A DNA stretch of 9,521 nucleotides from Flavobacteriaceae bacterium UBA3078 (GTDB lineage: Bacteria > Bacteroidota > Bacteroidia > Flavobacteriales > Flavobacteriaceae). This document shows, piece by piece, positions 6,801 through 9,521 of this stretch. Made by a program: the position numbers and the translations under genes. Within the stretch, counting starts at the first letter, position 1, and each line of letters opens with the position of its first letter. The notes beneath the pieces were generated by a model. That model was not told where the DNA came from. It did no database searches and saw only the letters and a program-made list of their open reading frames with translations. The stretch is taken from assembly GCA_002366675.1 (NCBI GenBank), contig DFBO01000085.1, positions 3,363 to 12,883 of the forward strand, in the 5' to 3' direction.

Positions 6801-9381
6801 TATAATCTTCAGTTTCTCCCCAATATACTATGTTTCCACATGATCCATAAGTAGAACCTCCACCAGATTCACTAGCTCTTATTCTGAGTCTGTAAAATCC
6901 AATAGGTTGGGCTGAAGGTATAACAAAACCAAATGTTGAAGATAATATGGTTTGATTATCTGTGTCGTAAATTAAATCTCCAGAATCTGTAAAGTCACCA
7001 TTTTTATTCCAATCAACCCAAGCTTTAACATGAACAGGGTTTACTGGAATTTCATATTCAGCATAAACATTTACACCTTCACCTTGAGCCTGTTGACTAA
7101 TATTGGCTAGTGGTAAGCTTGAAAAATCTTGATAACCTCTAGGAGAACTTGAATAAGTAGATGAATTGGTTGTGTTTTTTAGCGTCCCAACAAAGTCTAC
7201 TCTTCTAATATAGGTGTCAGTTTCATAACCACTTGATACTGAAGGTACGCAATATGAGGCAGCACTAGTCATTATATTTCCTAGCAATGGTAGTGTTATA
7301 TTATATATTGGGCCACCTGTACAGTTTGTGTTAAATGCATAAATAAAGAAATAGTAACTAGTTACAGGATTTAATCCAGTAGCTGTAAAAGCCGTATTGT
7401 TATCGTTATCTATAACCGTTGCACCTAGACTAGTATCACCTATAGTATAGGAAGTACCATTAGATGGAACTGTAGGTGTAGTTCCAGTTGTATTCATTAA
7501 GACTAGGTAGTTGTCTGAACCAGGAGCAGCTGCAGCAATAAAACTGCCAGAAAGACTATTTCCAGTAACACTACTAAATGTTAAATTTGTTGGTTGAGTT
7601 ATTGGTGCGACACATGGTAAAGGTGTTGTTACTATTATGGTATAGTCTTCTGCTTGTCCATAAGTATAAGTAGTTGTACATGGGTCTATTGGATCACCAC
7701 CATAAGCTTTCATGATTCTCATTACAGTTGAACCAACGGAAGCAGTTAATGGAACATTAATAGTTGTACTTGCTTGATTTCCATCAATTCCTGTTGAATT
7801 ATAGATAGAACCTATATATGTAGATTCTCCTAGATCTGTAAAATCACCATTTTGGTTCCAGTCAATAAAGGCTCTAAAATGGTCAGTGTATGCTCCTACA
7901 GTATTACCTTCAACTGTTATAGTATGGGTTGTGTTTTGTAAAACTGTTGTTGAGATTGTAGCAGTAAAATCTTCAAGATCTGGCGTTCCATTTACGACTT
8001 CAGAAGTAGTATTATTAATAGTTGCAAAATTAACATTTGTAATAGGTTCTACATTTGTAACAAAATCTGGTATGCAATAACAAGGTGTTGCAGATGTAGT
8101 GAAACTCCATGTGGTTGGGCTTCCAGATGATATGCCACAAGCTGTTCTAGGTACTATTCTCCAATAATACGTTGTATTTGCTGCAAGAGTTACTGCATAA
8201 GTAGTAGTAGTTATATTTGCTGTAATAGAACCTGGTAAACTACCTGCTCCAAAATAGACATCGTAACTTGTTGCACCAGTAGCCGTAGTCCAAGTTAAAT
8301 TTGATACAATTCCTGAACCAGCATAACATATTCCGGTTGCGCTATTTGCTGGACTTAGAGATGTTGCAACTGTTGAAATTGGATTATTTACAATTACAGC
8401 TCTACTTCCAGAGCCATTACTCCAACAACCAGTTGTATTGTTTTGTGCTCTTAAATAATATGTGCCAGATGTATTAACTACATAAGTTACTCCACTATTT
8501 GTAGTTGATGTGCCATCAGCTATTGTTTGCCAATACCATGTAACACCACTTGGAGGCGAACCTACTCTAGTTAATGTAACACCAGTAGGATTACATTGAG
8601 GAGAATCACTATTTGGATTTCCTGGGTCAGCAGGTAAAGGGTTTACAGTAAATGTACCTGCACTTGTTGCAGATCCATTTCCTGTTGTTACTGAAACAGT
8701 ACCTGTTGTACCTGTTCCAACAGTTACTGTAACTGTTGTAGTCGTATTTCCAGTAATTGCAGCAGTTGAGCCACCAATTGTAACTGATGATGTTGCTGTT
8801 AAATTAGTTCCATTAATAATTAATGAAGACCCAACACATCCAGAGTTTGCGCTAAGACTTGTAATAGTTGGAGGTGCTGGAGAATATACACAGATATTAC
8901 CAGCCATACTTCTATTAGAATTCTTTCTTTGAATTCTAACTTTATATACAACCAATGGAGTTGTTGCATAGGAAATTGTTTCAGCACCACCATTCCCATT
9001 ATCATCAGCACAAGCTAATGCAGACATAGTTGATGCACAAGGACCAGTAAATAAAGTTAATATAGCATCTCTGGAATTTGGTGTATAAATTATTGTTGTT
9101 GTAGAACTTGTAGCTGTAAACCATCCCCATGCATCATCCCTATCAGTGGCATTACAACCTGAAGCTGAATTCCAATAATCAGTACTATTACTACTTCCCC
9201 AACTAATATTTGTACAACTAGAGCCAACAGTTAATTCAGAACTAGCTACAGTTGAGCAATCGTTAGATGGAGTCTGACCAAAACTATAGGTAACTGATAG
9301 TATTGAAATAAAAAACAAATAAAATTTAAATTTTGAACACAAAACGTGTGTCAATACTGAGAGAGAGTAGGATTGTTTCAT
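3865..9381 (-). CDS. Large secreted multidomain protein with GEVED modules and T9SS sorting domain
   Basis: The product has 1838 residues. A signal peptide ends near SFG/Q36. Visible modules are: a PPC-like beta domain (about 38-168, with DDAWGWFTA and GNICVY); an IPT/TIG domain (170-246, PTITSLSANSGCVGSSLIINGTN); an Ig-like domain (247-332); an Fn3-like domain (335-430); GEVED 1 (432-585, DWNQNGDFTD and GQAEDY); a second Fn3-like domain (590-708); GEVED 2 (709-866, DWNKNGDFTD and GETEDY); another Ig-like domain (867-957); a MAM/choice-of-anchor-J-like domain (about 993-1185, from EDFEG to GVALDNIQLFG); a PKD-like stretch (1190-1258); a NW-x-GVPT module (1262-1370); the NLIGNPYPSAI and GQGFFV module (1371-1590) common in flavobacterial T9SS proteins; and a sorting domain (about 1762-1838). 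No catalytic motif is seen, so adhesion or a surface structural role is the best inference. It is probably transcribed alone, from a promoter near 9459-9489. Its stop is TAG. Confidence 0.92.
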   Translation of the reverse strand: MKQSYSLSVLTHVLCSKFKFYLFFISILSVTYSFGQTPSNDCSTVASSELTVGSSCTNISWGSSNSTDYWNSASGCNATDRDDAWGWFTATSSTTTIIYTPNSRDAILTLFTGPCASTMSALACADDNGNGGAETISYATTPLVVYKVRIQRKNSNRSMAGNICVYSPAPPTITSLSANSGCVGSSLIINGTNLTATSSVTIGGSTAAITGNTTTTVTVTVGTGTTGTVSVTTGNGSATSAGTFTVNPLPADPGNPNSDSPQCNPTGVTLTRVGSPPSGVTWYWQTIADGTSTTNSGVTYVVNTSGTYYLRAQNNTTGCWSNGSGSRAVIVNNPISTVATSLSPANSATGICYAGSGIVSNLTWTTATGATSYDVYFGAGSLPGSITANITTTTYAVTLAANTTYYWRIVPRTACGISSGSPTTWSFTTSATPCYCIPDFVTNVEPITNVNFATINNTTSEVVNGTPDLEDFTATISTTVLQNTTHTITVEGNTVGAYTDHFRAFIDWNQNGDFTDLGESTYIGSIYNSTGIDGNQASTTINVPLTASVGSTVMRIMKAYGGDPIDPCTTTYTYGQAEDYTIIVTTPLPCVAPITQPTNLTFSSVTGNSLSGSFIAAAAPGSDNYLVLMNTTGTTPTVPSNGTSYTIGDTSLGATVIDNDNNTAFTATGLNPVTSYYFFIYAFNTNCTGGPIYNITLPLLGNIMTSAASYCVPSVSSGYETDTYIRRVDFVGTLKNTTNSSTYSSSPRGYQDFSSLPLANISQQAQGEGVNVYAEYEIPVNPVHVKAWVDWNKNGDFTDSGDLIYDTDNQTILSSTFGFVIPSAQPIGFYRLRIRASESGGGSTYGSCGNIVYWGETEDYIFEVVSKCDNIITDVTDGVACGPNQNVILEFEGSTGITGFNVYANETGGSPLTPAPTFTGGTNPTGTWTTPNINSTTSYWVTATNGCESLKRTEIIANIKPIPTLNFTPSTPLLCGEDTVVEVTAFGDKETVYLIDEDFEGTGLGSFTSNQYSSGTSANTHPISSTEWTQHTSTYIPTKLVWYPAIASDFGANKFVMSNSDINARNGGGNPIPFQNELRSASVNSTDYLNLTLKFDMYYSDYYETDSSGSPTGDYVSIRVSRNGGSTWTTERLDYNTDVGVGTKFERLSLDLSSYINEPNLVISFYYHSNFWSDGVALDNIQLFGEKPLSTNFDWSITADAYIDASATNAYISGTSAPVATIYVKPTPTQLENTNFTFTATAILSNGCSASTDVSISNNTKYFRGPNNSFTNWNDPNNWKPAGVPTSDNCVIIPNTYTSIINGSTDGDARNVTVKDGGALTIQPNGTLTIVNFSDIRSGGTFEIKNKASLIQIDNVNNSGEGDVKRNSANVRDTDYIYWSSPVDSYDLSGISSSTPSYLRWHWIPTLGTNTNGFGDWAYASGNMTIGKGYIVRAGSSNSDTTADTAVNTNFRGVFNNGNINMLISSGAYDGGDYTGPSSTMVTKNDDNWNLIGNPYPSAINAIDFLNANTNIEGAVHIWTHGTQINTTNLPPFYGDYEYSYNINDYLTYNDTGASSGAGTFGGYIASGQGFFVMMKHGEADTDVNFVNSMRHKSYDNGEFYRTQQSENNNSIERHRIWLSIISPTNQTATSLIGYIEGATLAKDRMFDAYGIENNAMNLFSLIEEDRMLIQGRPLPFNSEDQVPIGAVIPVAGNYTVAIHSVDGLFEDGAQDIYLEDLELNIIHNLREQPYSFNAVNGVIDNRFVLRYTDNLLNIEQNNELENLSISAPKNNYIKVTSAKEVIKSIEVYDVLGRAIYNNKNVLKSEIAINNLNNESGTFIVKATLTNGVQKTQKVVLK
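3868..4098 (-). other. T9SS type A C-terminal sorting domain (residues 1762-1838)
   Basis: The end of the large protein shows the usual type A pattern: a first strand with NNYIKV, then IKSIEVYDVLGRAIY (1783-1797), then INNLNNESGTFIVKATL (1809-1825), NG and a final KTQKVVLK. In Bacteroidota this domain directs the protein across the outer membrane through the type IX system and is usually cleaved with attachment to the surface or release. The T9SS machinery genes are not in this window. Confidence 0.9.
6784..7257 (-). repeat. GEVED module copy 2 (residues 709-866)
   Basis: This module begins SYCVPSVSSGYETDTYIRRV and carries VDWNKNGDFTDSGD (789-802) and WGETEDYIFEV (854-864). It matches copy 1 at 7627-8088 in order and spacing. 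The DNA coding the DWNxNGDFTD loop (6985-7016) is close to that of copy 1 (7835-7866), both reading ATCTGTAAA then TCACCATTTT. The acidic Asp/Asn loop looks suited to calcium binding (inference). Confidence 0.75.
7627..8088 (-). repeat. GEVED module copy 1 (residues 432-585)
   Basis: The module starts at TPCYCIPDF, has the FIDWNQNGDFTDLGES loop (505-520) and closes with YGQAEDYTIIV (574-584). GEVED modules are found in secreted Bacteroidota and other bacterial surface proteins and take their name from a G-x-x-ED-Y ending. Its partner is copy 2 at 6784-7257, separated by an Fn3-like domain. Confidence 0.75.
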
Positions 9382-9458
9382 ATTAGTTTGGGGTCTAATT
9401 TTTTGTCTACTTAATAAACATGTATTTGGTTTTAATACAAATTTTATTAATCAATAAG

Positions 9459-9489
9459 CAAACATAAACAATTAATGTGTTTCAACCAA
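9459..9489 (-). promoter_or_regulatory. Candidate promoter of the large T9SS-exported protein
   Basis: On the minus strand the -7 box TATGTTTG (9466-9459) is an exact TAnnTTTG match. A TTG at 9489-9487 lies 20 bp upstream, within the normal spacing for the Bacteroidota -33 element. Transcription would begin near 9455, giving a leader of about 73 nt before the ATG at 9381. No Shine-Dalgarno sequence is present. Confidence 0.55.
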
Positions 9490-9506
9490 TAAAACATGCG
9501 TTTTAT
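9489..9506. promoter_or_regulatory. Inverted repeat abutting the -33 element (possible operator)
   Basis: ATAAAAC (9489-9495) is repeated in inverse as GTTTTAT (9500-9506) around an ATGC spacer, a 7-bp dyad. It touches the putative -33 TTG of the large gene. It has no U-tract on either strand, so it is unlikely to be a terminator. A regulator-binding role is only inferred from its place. Confidence 0.3.
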
Positions 9507-9521
9507 CGATGAATTGCATTG

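Noticed and set aside
8641..8760. Thr/Val/Gly-rich coding stretch resembling a tandem DNA repeat
   Set aside because: It forms part of an IPT-type domain (TVTVTVGTGTTGTVSV). Units vary in length and sequence, so it is compositional bias rather than a tandem array.
4548..9011. Several 63-68-codon open frames within the large gene (4548-4754 +, 5439-5645 -, 7886-8080 +, 8820-9011 -)
   Set aside because: All lie within the continuous 1838-codon frame that has clear domains, and their translations look like out-of-frame readings.
1..9521. CRISPR array, tRNA/rRNA, insertion sequence or defence cassette
   Set aside because: I saw no regularly spaced repeats, cloverleaf-like sequence, transposase motifs, flanking inverted repeats or known defence domains on either strand.

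Overview
The window looks like a chromosomal segment from a Flavobacteriaceae-type member of the Bacteroidota. The DNA is AT-rich. Start codons lack Shine-Dalgarno sequences, and some promoters match the Bacteroidota TAnnTTTG -7 box. One very large gene ends in a type IX secretion (T9SS) sorting domain, and the small conserved families present (DUF5522, DUF4136, a LTxxQ-like exported protein) are typical of this group.

Layout, left to right. Bases 1-176 hold the 3' end of a plus-strand 2-oxoacid dehydrogenase E1 beta-type gene. A small exported LTxxQ/Spy-like protein follows (291-638, +) and ends at a strong bidirectional hairpin terminator (655-687). A likely three-gene minus-strand operon reads into the same terminator from the other side. 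In transcription order it contains a 51-residue cysteine-rich DUF5522 protein (3335-3490), a long-form urocanate hydratase HutU (1292-3316) and a DUF4136 lipoprotein (690-1274), separated by 18 and 17 bp. Divergent from this operon is a 107-residue membrane protein with an HExxH motif (3539-3862, +). It converges, with only 2 bp between stop codons, on a 1838-residue secreted multidomain protein (3865-9381, -). That protein carries a signal peptide, a PPC-like domain, an IPT/TIG domain, Ig/Fn3-like domains, two GEVED modules, a MAM/anchor-J-like domain and a C-terminal T9SS sorting domain. A good promoter candidate and an inverted repeat lie upstream of it (9459-9506).

The genes do not form one obvious pathway. 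HutU is the only histidine-degradation gene present. The large protein is probably exported through the T9SS and attached to the cell surface or released. The points most worth a second look are a perfect 11-bp terminator-like hairpin inside the coding sequence of the HExxH gene, placed to terminate the converging 5.5-kb transcript; the minimal HExxH membrane protein itself; and the DUF5522-hutU junction, where one in-frame TGA separates the two reading frames. I found no clear evidence of a mobile element, CRISPR array, RNA gene or new defence system.
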